A stretch of DNA of 64,000 bases from an uncultured Dechloromonas sp. (GCF_945957265.1 NZ_CAMFKO010000008.1:47587-111586), one strand, 5' to 3'. Positions 1-10,181 are shown, counted from the stretch's first letter. Made by a program: numbers and translations. Notes: a model not told the origin generated them from the letters alone.

Positions 1-339
1 CTGGGCCTGGCCGCCCTGCTGGCGATCCTCCTCGCCAGCGCCATCCTGCCTGCCGGGCTGATCCTGCCGCTGATGGCCGGCATCGGCTTTTGCACCGGCA
101 TCGCCGGCCCGTCGCGCGACCTGCTGGTGCGCAAGGCGGCCACCGCCCGCTTCGGCAAGGCGGCCTACGGGCGGGTCTACGGCTTCGTCTATTCCGGCCT
201 CGACCTCGGCCTGGCGACCGCTCCGCTGATCTTCGGCGGCCTGATGGATGCCGGGAGATTCGGCGCCGTGCTGGTCGGCATCGCCATCCTGCAAACGCTG
301 GCCATCTTCAGCGCCCTACGCGTCGGCAAGACGGTCTAA
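1..339 (+). CDS. MFS transporter, C-terminal fragment
   Basis: The reading frame is open from the first base of the window, so the N-terminal part lies outside. The visible 112 residues are very hydrophobic, with at least three membrane helices rich in Gly, Ala and Leu. They include a 'GPSRDLLVRK' loop and a 'YGRVYGFVYSGLD' stretch typical of the second half of major facilitator superfamily permeases. The substrate cannot be told. The stop codon overlaps the stop of the convergent histidine kinase by a few bases, so there is no room for a separate terminator between them. Confidence 0.75.
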   Translation: MGLAALLAILLASAILPAGLILPLMAGIGFCTGIAGPSRDLLVRKAATARFGKAAYGRVYGFVYSGLDLGLATAPLIFGGLMDAGRFGAVLVGIAILQTLAIFSALRVGKTV

Positions 340-2999
340 ACGACGCCGGAACGGAAGGACAGGCTGTGGGTACGCTCAATCCAGAGCAATAGTTTGGTAA
401 AGAGCACATCGGGATCGACCGGCTTGGCGATATGGTCGTCCATTCCGGCCGCAACGCAGGTCTGGCGGTCTTCCTCGAAGGCATTCGCGGTCATGGCGAG
501 AATGGGCGTGCTCATGTTGAGGGAGTCCTGGCGAACGGCCCTGGTGGCTTCGACACCGTTCATGTTCGGCATTTGCATGTCCATCAGGATGACCGCGTAG
601 CGCGTGTTTTTCGCCATGCTTAGCGCCTCGGCACCATCCCTGGCGAGGCTGACCCGAAGCCCGATATCTTCCAGAAGCGCGGAAGACACTTCCTGGTTGA
701 TCGGTTCGTCCTCCACCAGGAGTATATGGGCCCCGCCGTAGTTGGCCTGCAGCCTGGCCTCGGCCGATAGATCGCAGCCCGTTTCGCTTCGTTCCGTTTC
801 GCTGCCTTTGTCGATGTCCACGTAGAACCGGAAAGTGCTGCCTGTGCCATGCGTGCTCTCGACCTGAATTTCTCCGCCCATCATTTCCACGAGCCGCTTG
901 CAAATGGCCAGCCCCAGCCCCGTTCCGCCATATTTCCGGGTCATCGAGCTGTCGGCCTGTTCAAAGGCCAGAAACAACCGTTTCTGCTGCTCCGCCTGAA
1001 TGCCGATGCCGGTATCCCTGACCTCGCAAAGCAAACGGACGTGATTGGCCTGTTCTTCAAGAATGCGTGCCGAAACGGTGATGGAGCCCTGCTCCGTAAA
1101 CTTGAGCGCATTTCCGGCAAGGTTGAGGAGCACCTGGCCAAGACGCAACGGGTCTCCCGACAAGGGGAGCGAGCGCAGCGTCTCGGGCACGTCGAAGACC
1201 AGCGCCAGGTGCTTTTCCTGCACCTTGCTGGCGATCAGGTTGTGCAGGTTGTGCAGGACATCCCCAAGCTTGAACTCGACCTGTTCGAGCGTCAGGCACC
1301 CGGCCTCGATCTTGGAAATGTCGAGGATGTTGTTGATGACGGCAAGAAGGTGCTGGGAAGAACTGTTGACCGTCTCCAGCTGATGGCGCAGCTTGGCATC
1401 GGTGGCGTGGCGCAGGGCAATGCGAACCATCCCCATGATGCCGTTCATCGGCGTTCGCAATTCATGCGACATGTTGGACAGGAAGGTGCTCTTTGCCAGG
1501 CTGGCTGCTTCCGCCGCCTCTTTGGCGAGGATCAGTCCCTTGTTTGCCTCCACCAGCTCGTGCGTCTGTTCGGCAATGATTTCCTCAAGACGGGACCGAT
1601 AGTTTTCCAGTTCGGCAATGTTCTGCTTGTTTTCGGTAATGTCCAGGAAGCTTCCGATAATCCCCGCCACCAGTCCGCGCTCGTCGTAGAAGACCGCCTT
1701 GCTGTACATGACATTCCGCAACTCCCCCCGACTGTCCCGGATGACGTATTCGTAGCGCTGTGCGCTCGGATTCCGCATCAACTCCAGGTCTTTCTGGTGG
1801 TAGGTGGATGCCATTTCGTCGGGCCAGAGTTCCATCACGGTCTTGCCCTGAATGTCAGCCTCGCTAACCCCCAGCGTCTGGCAGAACATGGTGTTGCAGC
1901 CCAGATATCGCCCGGCACGGTCCTTGTAGAAAATGGCGATGGGAATGGTGTCGAGCAGCCCCTGCTTGAAGGACAGGGCCCTGAGTTCGGTATCCTGCGC
2001 CTGCTGCACGGCATCATTGAGTTCAATGAGCTCCCGCTGCCGCATCGAGCGCAGGATAGCCAGCCCCGCAATCATCATCAGTCCGCCAGCCAATATCACC
2101 CAGGCGATTTTTCCCTGCGATGCCCGGAGGATCTCGATGCGGTCGATCTTCGGGATCAGGTACCAGTCGGTGTTCTCGATCTGGCGGACGACGCCGATGA
2201 TGCTGGCGTTGCGGTAATCGGTGCCGCGAATGACCTCCCCGACCCTGGCTTCGCCGCGCAGCACGCGGGCGCTCGGCAAATTGGGCGCGCTGAGCGGTTG
2301 GCGTAGCGTGTCGTTACCGGACAGGTACTTCACGGCATTGAGATAAACCACCTCGTCGCCCTCTTTCCGGAAAATGATCGTTTCCGACGAGGCGCTTGGA
2401 ACAGGCCAGAAATCCAGGAACGGACCGAAAAAATCGGTGCCATGTATGCGCAGCACGACGATGCTGTCGAGACTTTCCCGGTCGCTGCCAATCGGCGCCA
2501 CAAAATCCATTTGACCTTTGGTCGATGGATTGTTGCCCCGATAGATTTCGGTGCGCTGAGGGCTTCCCGTTCGAATGGCCAGCTGAATCGCCCGGGATAG
2601 TTCCGGTTCGACCGTTTCGGGAAGCTCCCCCACGCCGACAAGCAGCTTGCCCTGTCGATCGAACATCATGGCCGCGCGATATTTTAAGGCCGAGAGATAC
2701 TGCCCCAGCAAGCCCCGCAACTCGGCCTCGGCGGGCAAGTATCCGTCATCCTTCCAGTGCTGGCGTAGTTCGGCGAATCGCTTGCGGCCGGAAAGAATCG
2801 TGGCATCGCCGGTACGCCCTTCCAGCCACTGGGCCAGCTGTCGGGACTTGAGATCCGCCACCGCTTGAAGACGGGCGATGTGCTCGGTCTCCTCGGCATG
2901 GAAAGCGCTAAACATGCCTACGCAGGTCAGCGCAAGAACCGTCAACACATGCCCAATTTGCCAGTAATGCCATCGAAGATTGAACTGACCGAGTTGCAC
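336..2999 (-). CDS. Membrane hybrid sensor histidine kinase with PAS and receiver domains
   Basis: An 887-residue inner-membrane sensor. A membrane helix lies near residues 14-32, followed by an extracytoplasmic sensor region of about 260 residues and a second helix near residue 300. A PAS domain with a '[12 protein letters not shown]' core follows (about 350-455), then HisKA with the phospho-accepting His in '[12 protein letters not shown]' (about residue 510). HATPase_c motifs 'DTGIGI' and 'GGTGLGL' come next, then a C-terminal receiver with '[11 protein letters not shown]' (Asp near 803). No output domain or HPt is present, so it should pass phosphate to a partner elsewhere. Its base composition is less GC-rich than its neighbours, and an AT-rich stretch just upstream (3000-3060) probably holds its promoter. 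The ligand is unknown. Confidence 0.9.
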   Translation of the reverse strand: MQLGQFNLRWHYWQIGHVLTVLALTCVGMFSAFHAEETEHIARLQAVADLKSRQLAQWLEGRTGDATILSGRKRFAELRQHWKDDGYLPAEAELRGLLGQYLSALKYRAAMMFDRQGKLLVGVGELPETVEPELSRAIQLAIRTGSPQRTEIYRGNNPSTKGQMDFVAPIGSDRESLDSIVVLRIHGTDFFGPFLDFWPVPSASSETIIFRKEGDEVVYLNAVKYLSGNDTLRQPLSAPNLPSARVLRGEARVGEVIRGTDYRNASIIGVVRQIENTDWYLIPKIDRIEILRASQGKIAWVILAGGLMMIAGLAILRSMRQRELIELNDAVQQAQDTELRALSFKQGLLDTIPIAIFYKDRAGRYLGCNTMFCQTLGVSEADIQGKTVMELWPDEMASTYHQKDLELMRNPSAQRYEYVIRDSRGELRNVMYSKAVFYDERGLVAGIIGSFLDITENKQNIAELENYRSRLEEIIAEQTHELVEANKGLILAKEAAEAASLAKSTFLSNMSHELRTPMNGIMGMVRIALRHATDAKLRHQLETVNSSSQHLLAVINNILDISKIEAGCLTLEQVEFKLGDVLHNLHNLIASKVQEKHLALVFDVPETLRSLPLSGDPLRLGQVLLNLAGNALKFTEQGSITVSARILEEQANHVRLLCEVRDTGIGIQAEQQKRLFLAFEQADSSMTRKYGGTGLGLAICKRLVEMMGGEIQVESTHGTGSTFRFYVDIDKGSETERSETGCDLSAEARLQANYGGAHILLVEDEPINQEVSSALLEDIGLRVSLARDGAEALSMAKNTRYAVILMDMQMPNMNGVEATRAVRQDSLNMSTPILAMTANAFEEDRQTCVAAGMDDHIAKPVDPDVLFTKLLLWIERTHSLSFRSGVV

Positions 3000-3103
3000 A
3001 GAAAATTCCGGAAATACAGCGAATTAATTATTTTATTATATTTACAACATAATCCAAAATAACTAGCAAAAATTGGTTTGTCGGTTTTGCAGAATGCCGC
3101 GAA

Positions 3104-3994
3104 CTACAGCCCCCGCGCCCAGGCCGGCCGCAGACGGGCCGCTTCGGGCGCGGCGACGGCCTGGCGCACCTGCTGCAACAGCCGCTCCTTGTCGGCGCCC
3201 AGTGTCCCCTTGAGAACCAGCCAGTTCGAGGCATGGTCGCTGCGGAAGACCGTTCGCTCCAGTTCCAGGCCGGACAGGAAGCGTTCCATCTCGACGAACA
3301 GTTCGTGCTGGCCCAGCGGCTCCCAGCCGGGGAAGCCGGCGCGCAGGCGGCCTTCGCCCGTGGGAAAGCTGACCACCAGCGTCGCCAGGTACTCCGGCTG
3401 CGTGGCGTTGGCGAGGCGTGCCGAGTTGTCGGCGTGCTGCGCCGACAGAAGCTTGCCACCCAGGCCGTTGAGGATCATCACCGAACGGGTGATGCCGGCA
3501 TTGCCCAGCTTGTCCAGCGCAGCGCAGGTGCTGTCGAAAGTTTCGCCCTTCTGGACGGCGGCCAGCACCTGGTCGTCGCCGGATTCGGCCCCGACGTAGA
3601 CCATCTTCAGGCCGGCGGCGGCCAGCTCGTCGATTTCCTGCTGGCTCTTCTTGCGCAGGTTGCGCGGCAGGCAGTACGACGAAATGCGACGAACGGCCGG
3701 CAGGTGCGCGCGAATCGCCTCGAGGATGGCGAGCAGGCGCCGGGTGGGCAGCACCAGCGCATCGCCATCGGCCAGGAACACCCGGCGCACCTGGTCGCCG
3801 TAGCGCTCGCCAGTCAGGCGTATGCTCTCCAGCACCTCGTCCGCTTCGCGCGCCTTGAATTTCTTCTGCGGCGCGGTGTACATCTCGCAGAAGGTGCACT
3901 GGTTCCACGAACAGCCGTCGGTGACCGGCAGGATCAGCGACTCCGCCTCGCTCGGCGGGCGGAATACCGGCTCGACGTAGCGGATCGGAATCAC
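3104..3994 (-). CDS. Radical SAM protein with a CX4CX2C cluster motif
   Basis: A 296-residue protein. The N-terminal 'GCSWNQCTFCEMY' is the [4Fe-4S]/SAM-binding motif, followed by a barrel with 'LADGDALVLP', a typical radical SAM sheet, and 'VGAESGDDQVL', the glycine-rich segment after strand 4-5. The cysteine spacing is C-x4-C-x2-C rather than the usual C-x3-C-x2-C. It is translationally coupled to the upstream thioesterase by an ATGA overlap, so the two are probably co-expressed. No accessory domain (B12, SPASM, TRAM) is visible. The reaction is unknown. Confidence 0.8.
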   Translation of the reverse strand: MIPIRYVEPVFRPPSEAESLILPVTDGCSWNQCTFCEMYTAPQKKFKAREADEVLESIRLTGERYGDQVRRVFLADGDALVLPTRRLLAILEAIRAHLPAVRRISSYCLPRNLRKKSQQEIDELAAAGLKMVYVGAESGDDQVLAAVQKGETFDSTCAALDKLGNAGITRSVMILNGLGGKLLSAQHADNSARLANATQPEYLATLVVSFPTGEGRLRAGFPGWEPLGQHELFVEMERFLSGLELERTVFRSDHASNWLVLKGTLGADKERLLQQVRQAVAAPEAARLRPAWARGL

Positions 3995-4419
3995 GCCGCG
4001 CCGGCCTTGGCGATGAAGGCCGGCGGGACTGCGGCCGGCTTGCGCTCGCCGTAGTCGAAGAACATGATCCCGTGCTTGCCGCGCGCCACTTCCCGTCCGC
4101 TCGCCTTGTCGGCCAGTTGCCAGACCAGGTCGCAGCCGTACTTGTTGAAATCGTTGGCGGCCATGCTGACGACCAGCGTTTCGCCGTGAAAGGCTTCGGA
4201 ACGATACTGGGCGGCCACGTCGGCGACGATGATGCCGACGCCCTCGACATCGAGTTCGGTATAGCCGAGGAACTTGAAGAAGCGGACCCGCGCTTCGGAA
4301 ACGAGCGACATCAGCTGGGCGTTGTCGAGGTGATGCCCGTAGTTGATGTGGCCGATGTAGATGGTGATGTCGGTCGAGAACGGGAATGCGTCGGGGAGTT
4401 CGATCTTGATGCGGGGCAT
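3991..4419 (-). CDS. 4HBT-family acyl-CoA thioesterase
   Basis: A hotdog-fold thioesterase of about 142 residues. The motif 'GHINYGHHLDNAQLMSLVSEAR' region matches the 4-hydroxybenzoyl-CoA thioesterase family, in which a conserved Asp/Asn near the long helix acts in hydrolysis. I prefer the start at 4419 (MPRIKIEL) because family members begin close to this point. An upstream in-frame ATG at 4482 would add 21 residues of unlikely sequence. It overlaps the radical SAM gene downstream by 4 bases. Its likely role is cleavage of an acyl-CoA; the substrate cannot be inferred. Confidence 0.8.
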   Translation of the reverse strand: MPRIKIELPDAFPFSTDITIYIGHINYGHHLDNAQLMSLVSEARVRFFKFLGYTELDVEGVGIIVADVAAQYRSEAFHGETLVVSMAANDFNKYGCDLVWQLADKASGREVARGKHGIMFFDYGERKPAAVPPAFIAKAGAA

Positions 4420-4493
4420 GGTTCTGGCGCCGGAGAGGAAAAAGGGAATTCTAGGGCTTGCGGCGTAGAATCGGGTAACCATCGGAGATTGCC

Positions 4494-4740
4494 ATGAAAC
4501 AGATCGACCACAGCCGCCTCGACCAGATCGTCCTCGACGCCCGCAAGGCGGCAGATGCCCGCGCCGAGGGCTACCGCGAAAAGGCGCTCAAGATTTACCC
4601 GTGGATCTGCGGCCGTTGCGCCCGCGAATTCACCCACGCCAACCTGCGCGAACTGACCGTGCATCACCGCGACCACAACCACGACAACAACCCGGCGGAC
4701 GGCAGCAACTGGGAACTGCTATGCCTCTACTGCCACGACA
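4494..4740 (+). pseudogene. yajD: yajD, 5' fragment (HNH nuclease interrupted by island A)
   Basis: Encodes the first about 82 residues of a YajD-type HNH nuclease: 'YPWICGRCAREF' (zinc-binding CxxC), 'LTVHHRDHNHDNNPADGS' (HNH core) and 'ELLCLYCHD'. The homology stops here, and the frame then runs into unrelated AT-rich sequence. The missing tail (NEHQKQIEADRG onward) is found in frame 11.3 kb downstream at 16003, so the gene was split by insertion. An intact divergent copy lies inside the island at 15419-15799. Confidence 0.85.
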
Positions 4741-4757
4741 CCCACGAACAGGAATAT

Positions 4758-4798
4758 GTGGACATACACCCCTCGTGTTTTATATTGTGGACATGCAC
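4758..4798 (+). repeat. Direct repeats GTGGACATRCAC at left end of island A
   Basis: GTGGACATACAC (4758-4769) and GTGGACATGCAC (4787-4798) are direct repeats 29 bases apart, immediately inside the left junction. The same 8-base core GTGGACAT recurs in inverted orientation at the right end. These are good candidates for recombinase binding sites. Confidence 0.6.
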
Positions 4799-4818
4799 GA
4801 CATCGGGAGTGAGCATTG

Positions 4819-5130
4819 ATGGATACAACAGGCAGTTCGGAAGGCTGCCCAGCAGGGCAGACGACGCACGTCGAAGGGCAGCAGCCCGTAGGCGTGTTGG
4901 TCGAGACCGCACGCGACCAAAGTGTTCTTGACTGGCTTATTCGACAAGTCGGGAAGGACGCGATTGCTGAAGCAGTTAGCCGCTTAGTAGGACATCGGCG
5001 TCCCTACGTGTCCAATGTTGCCAGGGCGCTTGGCCTTACACCGCCGCCCGACCTAGTGCTTTCCTGTCCCGAGGACGTGCAACGCCATCTTGCGCAATGC
5101 AAGGCCATTCTGAGCGGTGGTAAGCAGTAA
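4819..5130 (+). CDS. Small conserved protein of mobile elements (unknown function)
   Basis: A 103-residue acidic protein with an ATG start preceded by a good ribosome-binding site (GGGAGTGAG about 6-8 bases upstream); an in-frame TTG lies one codon earlier. The middle segment 'WLIRQVGKDAIAEAVSRL' followed by 'RRPYVSNVARALG' resembles small proteins found next to integrases in other elements, some labelled 'cryptic plasmid protein A'. That is a recollection, not a search result. It lies 44 bases before the first recombinase and probably opens the same transcript. The function is unknown; a role as recombination directionality factor or regulator would fit its position and size. Confidence 0.5.
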   Translation: MDTTGSSEGCPAGQTTHVEGQQPVGVLVETARDQSVLDWLIRQVGKDAIAEAVSRLVGHRRPYVSNVARALGLTPPPDLVLSCPEDVQRHLAQCKAILSGGKQ

Positions 5131-5174
5131 TGCCCCCAACTGTAATGGTTGGCGCCACGTTTTGAGACGCTGCG

Positions 5175-6437
5175 ATGGCCAACCTTGAGTACATTGATTT
5201 CAAGCCCCTCAGAGAAGTCATTGATGACTGTTCGCTGACATGGGAATCCGATAGGCTGTCGCGTCCTATTCCACGGTTGCCTCAACTATTCTGGAAAAAC
5301 GGCGAAGGATGGGCCGAAGCCAACCACTGGGCGTTAGAAAAGGCGACGTCGCTCAAAACTGACATAGAGACGGTGAAGGCGCTCATGAAGCATCTATATG
5401 CCTATGCCCGTTTCCTTGAAGAGAAAGCGCTTGATTGGAGGCATTTCCCCGTGCGGCTTGCCGACCGAGCTATCGTGCTTTTCCGCGGCCACCTCATCGA
5501 GCAAATAAACCACGGCAGCTTAGCCTCCAGCACTGCTCGAGCACGCATGGCGGCGACCATCCAATTCTATCGCCATGCCGACGCACATGGCTTCGTAAGG
5601 CTCGAATCTCCAATGTGGACGGATAGGTCCGTCGTCATTCCATTCTATGACGCTACAGGATTCAAACGTGCCATGGTACGGGCAACTACAGACCTTGCCA
5701 TTCCGAATAGGAGCCGGCCTGGCATTACACTCGAGGATGGCTTAACTCCATTGCGTACCGAACATATGGAGCAATTACTGTGGTTTACCTCCAATGAGGG
5801 GTTGGATGAACTCCACCTAATGCTCCTCACCGGATTCTTTACCGGTGCTCGCATTGGAACCATCACAACTCTAAGTATTGGCAATCTTGAGCGGGCATTG
5901 CCCGACCCTTTCATGAAAGGTTTTTTCCTCCTTCGCATAGGTCCGGGCACTGGGGTTGCTACCAAGTTCGATGTCGAGGGAGACCTTCTGATTCCAGATT
6001 TTCTGCTCGCCGCACTCAAAGCCTATGCTTACTCTCCGCATCGGTTGCTTCGGGAAAGCAAGGCCTCCCGGAGGCATCGCTCGATATTATTCTTGACGAA
6101 ATACGGCGCTCCTTACACGCAAGGCTCGATTGGTCGGCTCATGACCAACTTGCGTCGGTCTGCAGTTAGCGCAGGACTAAAGTTCATGGAGCGATTCAAG
6201 TTCCATCAAACGCGCGCTACTTACGGCACATGGCTGATGCGCCTCGCATTGAGTGTTACCACAGAGGCCAATGCTATTGAACTGGTCAAAGGTGCAATGC
6301 TGCACAAGCACGAGTCGATAACCTTTGGTTATGTTCGTTTTATTGGAGTATCCAAAGGAAAGGCCGAAGCCGCAGAGGCATTCACCAAAGCTTTTACGGG
6401 ACTAAGCGGCAGAAATTGGAACGCCATTCATGCCTGA
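5175..6437 (+). CDS. Tyrosine recombinase 1 of island A operon
   Basis: A 420-residue site-specific recombinase. The C-terminal catalytic domain shows the first Arg in 'FTGARIGTITTL', the H-x-x-R box in 'FHQTRATYG', and a terminal 'HKHESITFGYVRF' with the second His and the nucleophilic Tyr. All residues of the R-H-R-H-Y set therefore look present. The N-terminal about 200 residues carry a SAM-like core-binding region. It is the first of four overlapping genes (8-base overlap with the next), beginning at the yajD-proximal end of the island. This gene occupies the TnpA position of Tn554-like elements. The homologous gene in island B is truncated. Confidence 0.85.
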   Translation: MANLEYIDFKPLREVIDDCSLTWESDRLSRPIPRLPQLFWKNGEGWAEANHWALEKATSLKTDIETVKALMKHLYAYARFLEEKALDWRHFPVRLADRAIVLFRGHLIEQINHGSLASSTARARMAATIQFYRHADAHGFVRLESPMWTDRSVVIPFYDATGFKRAMVRATTDLAIPNRSRPGITLEDGLTPLRTEHMEQLLWFTSNEGLDELHLMLLTGFFTGARIGTITTLSIGNLERALPDPFMKGFFLLRIGPGTGVATKFDVEGDLLIPDFLLAALKAYAYSPHRLLRESKASRRHRSILFLTKYGAPYTQGSIGRLMTNLRRSAVSAGLKFMERFKFHQTRATYGTWLMRLALSVTTEANAIELVKGAMLHKHESITFGYVRFIGVSKGKAEAAEAFTKAFTGLSGRNWNAIHA

Positions 6438-8151
6438 AGGCTGGCAACTCCCTGACCTGACATTTCCCATGGTTAAACTTGGCCGAAGGGAGACGCCATG
6501 GGACCTCAAGCCATTGCTTTACCGAGGAGGCGCTGCGGCAAATGTCGGAAAAGTAGCAGCATTAGTCAGAACGGGCGAGCTAGGCGTTCCTCAGTTCGAG
6601 CGACTTAAACTGGTTCAGTCGCTGCATGAGTCCATTACAGGCAAACTGGTCGGTGGTGGCAGCAAGACAACTCAAGCCAGCACTCTCGATAACTTGCGTG
6701 CATTCTTTGCATGGGCCGAGGATGCGAATCATCCTCTGACACTTGAGACTGTGGCTGCAACCTACCTGCACTGGACGGATGCTCTTTTGCGCAGGGTACG
6801 AGTTGTCAAAGACATCACTAAAAATTCGGCATACACCGAAGCCCTGCGAGTCAGCGGCATTCTGGACTTGGTATTACTGCGTTCCACACCATTGATTCAA
6901 TTGTCACGGTTAGACAAACCTCCGAAGTGCAAGACCGTGCATGGTGTGAAAGCCGACAAGCAAAACCTTGAGTGGACGTTTTCATTTGGACACATGCTTC
7001 AGGATATTTGCGACAACCTTTCGATTAGTGCGATATGGGGACCCTTACCGGTTGTCATAACTCTTCGCAGTGGCAATGTCTTGGAAGAATGGTCAAAACT
7101 AAAACCGGCGGATACCAGAATATCTGCCAAGCGGGATACCGAAAGTCGGCGTAACAATGCAAGAGTATCGGATAAAACTCGGGCCGCCCATGCCAATGAC
7201 CGGACACTACGCACACGCTACCCCCTAACCAATCTTCGGGTCGAAGCGGAATTGCTGATGTTTATTGGGCAGACCGGCATGAATTTGGGGCAGGCCTACA
7301 AACTAAAGCTACGAAATTTCTTTTTTTCATCAGATATTGACGGTTACAAAGTTAAGGACCGAAAAAGTCGACGGGGCGGTGAGGTTCTTTTTGAAATATA
7401 CAAGGAGTATCGGGCCCATTTCGAACGCTACTTGGACTGGCGCCGAGAGATATTCCCCGAAGATGAGCGACTATTTCCTTTCGTAACTCAAAGCCGAAGT
7501 GCTACGAGGGCAACTCCTTTCAGCAGAATTCGAACAACATGCAAAAAGCTCGGACTTTCGTATATAGCACCTTCGGTTCTACGGAAAACCAGGATTAACT
7601 GGCTACTGCGTAGAAGTGGGGACCCGGACCTTACGGCGGAGATGGCGCAACACACCAAGGAAACATTGCTCACCGTGTATGAAGAGCCCAGTCTTCAACG
7701 TGCCATGGGCGAAATAATGCGTTTCTGGGCTCAGTCAGACCCAGCTTTGGTCCGCACCACTCCTGTCGCTCCAGGGGAATGCAACGGAACCCCTGCACCG
7801 GTGAAAAACATACCCAATGATGCGCCTACGCCGGATTGTATTCGGGCCTCAGGGTGCCTATGGTGCGAACATCACCGCGACATTGATACGCAGGACTACG
7901 TCTGGTCGCTAGGCTGTTTTCGACATCTCAAAATAATAGAACTGAGCAAGTACCGCGCCCCGGAAATTGGGGCAGAAAAACATCCGGCAGAGCACGCGGT
8001 AAATCGCCTTAGCGACAAACTTGGATGGTTCCGGCAATCCAACGAACTTCGTAAAGGCTGGGTCGAAGAGACCTTGGCCCGCATAGAAGAAGGCAACTAT
8101 CACCCCGATTGGGTGCGTTTGATTGAGGACGAGGAAGGGCGGGCTTCATGA
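6430..8151 (+). CDS. Tyrosine recombinase 2 of island A operon (Arg-I replaced by Asn)
   Basis: A 573-residue protein of the tyrosine recombinase fold. The box-I position reads 'GQTGMNLGQAYKLKL', where the catalytic Arg of 'TGxR' is Asn. Box II reads 'SVLRKTRINWLL', lacking the usual His but keeping the Arg, and the end of the domain has 'MAQHTKETLLTVYE' with a His and a candidate Tyr. The C-terminus carries 'CIRASGCLWCEHH', a C-x5-C-x2-C possible zinc site. The same Asn substitution and the same cysteine spacing occur in the island B counterpart, so these are conserved traits rather than decay. Genes overlap on both sides, implying coupled translation. The gene occupies the TnpB position. 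Confidence 0.75.
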   Translation: MPEGWQLPDLTFPMVKLGRRETPWDLKPLLYRGGAAANVGKVAALVRTGELGVPQFERLKLVQSLHESITGKLVGGGSKTTQASTLDNLRAFFAWAEDANHPLTLETVAATYLHWTDALLRRVRVVKDITKNSAYTEALRVSGILDLVLLRSTPLIQLSRLDKPPKCKTVHGVKADKQNLEWTFSFGHMLQDICDNLSISAIWGPLPVVITLRSGNVLEEWSKLKPADTRISAKRDTESRRNNARVSDKTRAAHANDRTLRTRYPLTNLRVEAELLMFIGQTGMNLGQAYKLKLRNFFFSSDIDGYKVKDRKSRRGGEVLFEIYKEYRAHFERYLDWRREIFPEDERLFPFVTQSRSATRATPFSRIRTTCKKLGLSYIAPSVLRKTRINWLLRRSGDPDLTAEMAQHTKETLLTVYEEPSLQRAMGEIMRFWAQSDPALVRTTPVAPGECNGTPAPVKNIPNDAPTPDCIRASGCLWCEHHRDIDTQDYVWSLGCFRHLKIIELSKYRAPEIGAEKHPAEHAVNRLSDKLGWFRQSNELRKGWVEETLARIEEGNYHPDWVRLIEDEEGRAS

Positions 8152-10181
8152 CTGTTGCCTTGGAAGAGCTTGGGTTTGGGTTAAATGTGGACTGGATAAC
8201 CCCCCTCTCCCGTTGTTACCGTCCGTCCTGTTGGCCTCCAGCAAGAGACTGGGTCGTCAGCGAAGATAGGAGCGGTCGTGTCATTTCCCGCTGGGGAGAC
8301 CATAAATGGGACTTCAGCCATATTGCAGGGAAACCGGTCTCACTCAATTTTGGCGATGGTCCGGTAAAGGCAGCTATGTCTATAGACCCGGCAAATGCCG
8401 ACTTACTTCGCTTTATCGTCACGTGGTTCCTGTGGGGACATCCATCTGTAAATACGGTGAGCAACTTGGTCCAAGCTTTTCAAAGCATTCGGCCCATCGT
8501 TGCGTTATGCAGCAAAAATGGGATATTGGCTAGTAATTTGATGCGCTTTCCGAAGGTGCTTGAACAGGTTCCCAGCATAATTGCACCAAGCGCTTACAGC
8601 ACCACAATCACTCGTTTGCATAGACTCCTGGATGCTCGAGAAAAGCTTGGATTTCTCTTGTTCGACACCGAAGGTCTACAACGACTCGCGCTAGCATGTC
8701 CTGACCATATGTCTGTACAAACAGCATATATCCCGCCACGCATCTGGACATATCAGGTTACTCGCTTACGAGAATGCTTGGATGATTACCTTAAGCATCG
8801 CCAGTCTATTGAGGATTGCTTTAATTTTTGCTTGGATGCCTATGCGCACAACAGCGGCTCTCTTCCCAATGCACTGACAACCAAACTTATTCAAAGTCGG
8901 CAACCGTTTACGGCCTCAAACGCAGCGCGTATGACCGCAGGGTTGTTTTACGGCCCATTTCAAATAACAGCTAAACGATTTGAAATCCATGAGCTGCTAG
9001 GGAAGTGGTTGGATGGCTGTGACAACCGGATTGATTTACGAAAGTTAAGCTCATACCTAACTCTGATTCAATGGGTTGGATTGGCATATATCGCAAACTT
9101 CTCGCTGCAACGCGTTGAAGAAGTCGCTACACTTCGAGCAGATTGCCTACGGTTCGAAATTGACGAAAAATTTGGTCAAATTCCCATCATTTGTGGGGAG
9201 ACCACAAAGACTATTCAAGATAGCGACGCACGTTGGCCAACCAGTCCGAGCGTTCAGATAGCCATCGAGGCTATGAGCCATGTGACTTATCTACGAATGC
9301 GCTGTATCAGGGTTCATCCTTGGATTTCGTCGACCGCCGATGAACTTGACAATCCCTATTTATTCATAAAGTCATTCGAGCCCTGGTCCCCTAAACCAAA
9401 GACACAGCATTACTCACTCAACAGACCGGTGAGTGACTATCAGGCAGTGGTCAATAAGATGTTCCCCAAGCTATTCGACCTCCAGGAACTCACAATCACC
9501 GAAGCTGACCTCAAGGTGGCGCGCATGCTAACGCCAAATCTCCCAGAGGATGAGTTTGTAGTTGGAAAGGTCTGGCCCTTGGCTTGGCACCAACTTCGCC
9601 GCACGGGAGCAGTCAATATGTTTGCCTCGGGCATGCTTTCAGACTCTTCCATGCAGTTTTTGATGAAGCATTCGTCACGACTAATGCCGCTCTACTATGG
9701 CCGGGGGTACACCAAGCTGCACCTTAACGAAGAAGTCGAAGGTTTGGTTACCACGGCTATGTATGAAGTCATGGCCAAATCAATGCTTGCTGCAATGGGC
9801 GAGCGTTTCGTATCCCCTCATTCTGCCGACCAGAAGCAAGCCATCGTCGTGAATCTTATAGGTGATAAAGACGCCAAGGCTCTGGCTAGGGCAGCGCGAC
9901 GTGGAGAAGTGCATTACCGGGAGACGCGGCTTGGCGCCTGTACAAGCCGGACTCTTTGTAGCTATGGCGGAATCGAATCAGTATCCCGCTGTGCGGGTGG
10001 CGACGGCAAGAAACCTTGCGCTGATGTACTGTACGACCGCGCAAAGACACCAACCATCGAGACGGACCTGGAACGTGTTAATCAAGCCCTTGAACGCTTA
10101 CCTCCGGGCAGTCCTCGGCATAACGCCTTGCTTATGGAACGTCAGGGATTGGAGAATTTCCTAAATGTTGTCAGAAGTTGA
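8148..10181 (+). CDS. Tyrosine recombinase 3 of island A operon
   Basis: A 677-residue protein. The recombinase domain is in the second half: 'FSLQRVEEVATL' carries the first Arg, 'WHQLRRTGAVNMF' the H-x-x-R box, and 'LMKHSSRLMPLYYGRGY' the second His with candidate nucleophilic tyrosines. Downstream is a cysteine-rich tail (CTSRTLC, then SRC and KPC), a possible zinc-binding module. The long N-terminal region is unrecognised. It overlaps the previous gene by 4 bases and the following small gene by 17. It is a diverged homologue of the 627-residue protein of island B. The catalytic set looks complete. Confidence 0.75.
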   Translation: MTVALEELGFGLNVDWITPLSRCYRPSCWPPARDWVVSEDRSGRVISRWGDHKWDFSHIAGKPVSLNFGDGPVKAAMSIDPANADLLRFIVTWFLWGHPSVNTVSNLVQAFQSIRPIVALCSKNGILASNLMRFPKVLEQVPSIIAPSAYSTTITRLHRLLDAREKLGFLLFDTEGLQRLALACPDHMSVQTAYIPPRIWTYQVTRLRECLDDYLKHRQSIEDCFNFCLDAYAHNSGSLPNALTTKLIQSRQPFTASNAARMTAGLFYGPFQITAKRFEIHELLGKWLDGCDNRIDLRKLSSYLTLIQWVGLAYIANFSLQRVEEVATLRADCLRFEIDEKFGQIPIICGETTKTIQDSDARWPTSPSVQIAIEAMSHVTYLRMRCIRVHPWISSTADELDNPYLFIKSFEPWSPKPKTQHYSLNRPVSDYQAVVNKMFPKLFDLQELTITEADLKVARMLTPNLPEDEFVVGKVWPLAWHQLRRTGAVNMFASGMLSDSSMQFLMKHSSRLMPLYYGRGYTKLHLNEEVEGLVTTAMYEVMAKSMLAAMGERFVSPHSADQKQAIVVNLIGDKDAKALARAARRGEVHYRETRLGACTSRTLCSYGGIESVSRCAGGDGKKPCADVLYDRAKTPTIETDLERVNQALERLPPGSPRHNALLMERQGLENFLNVVRS

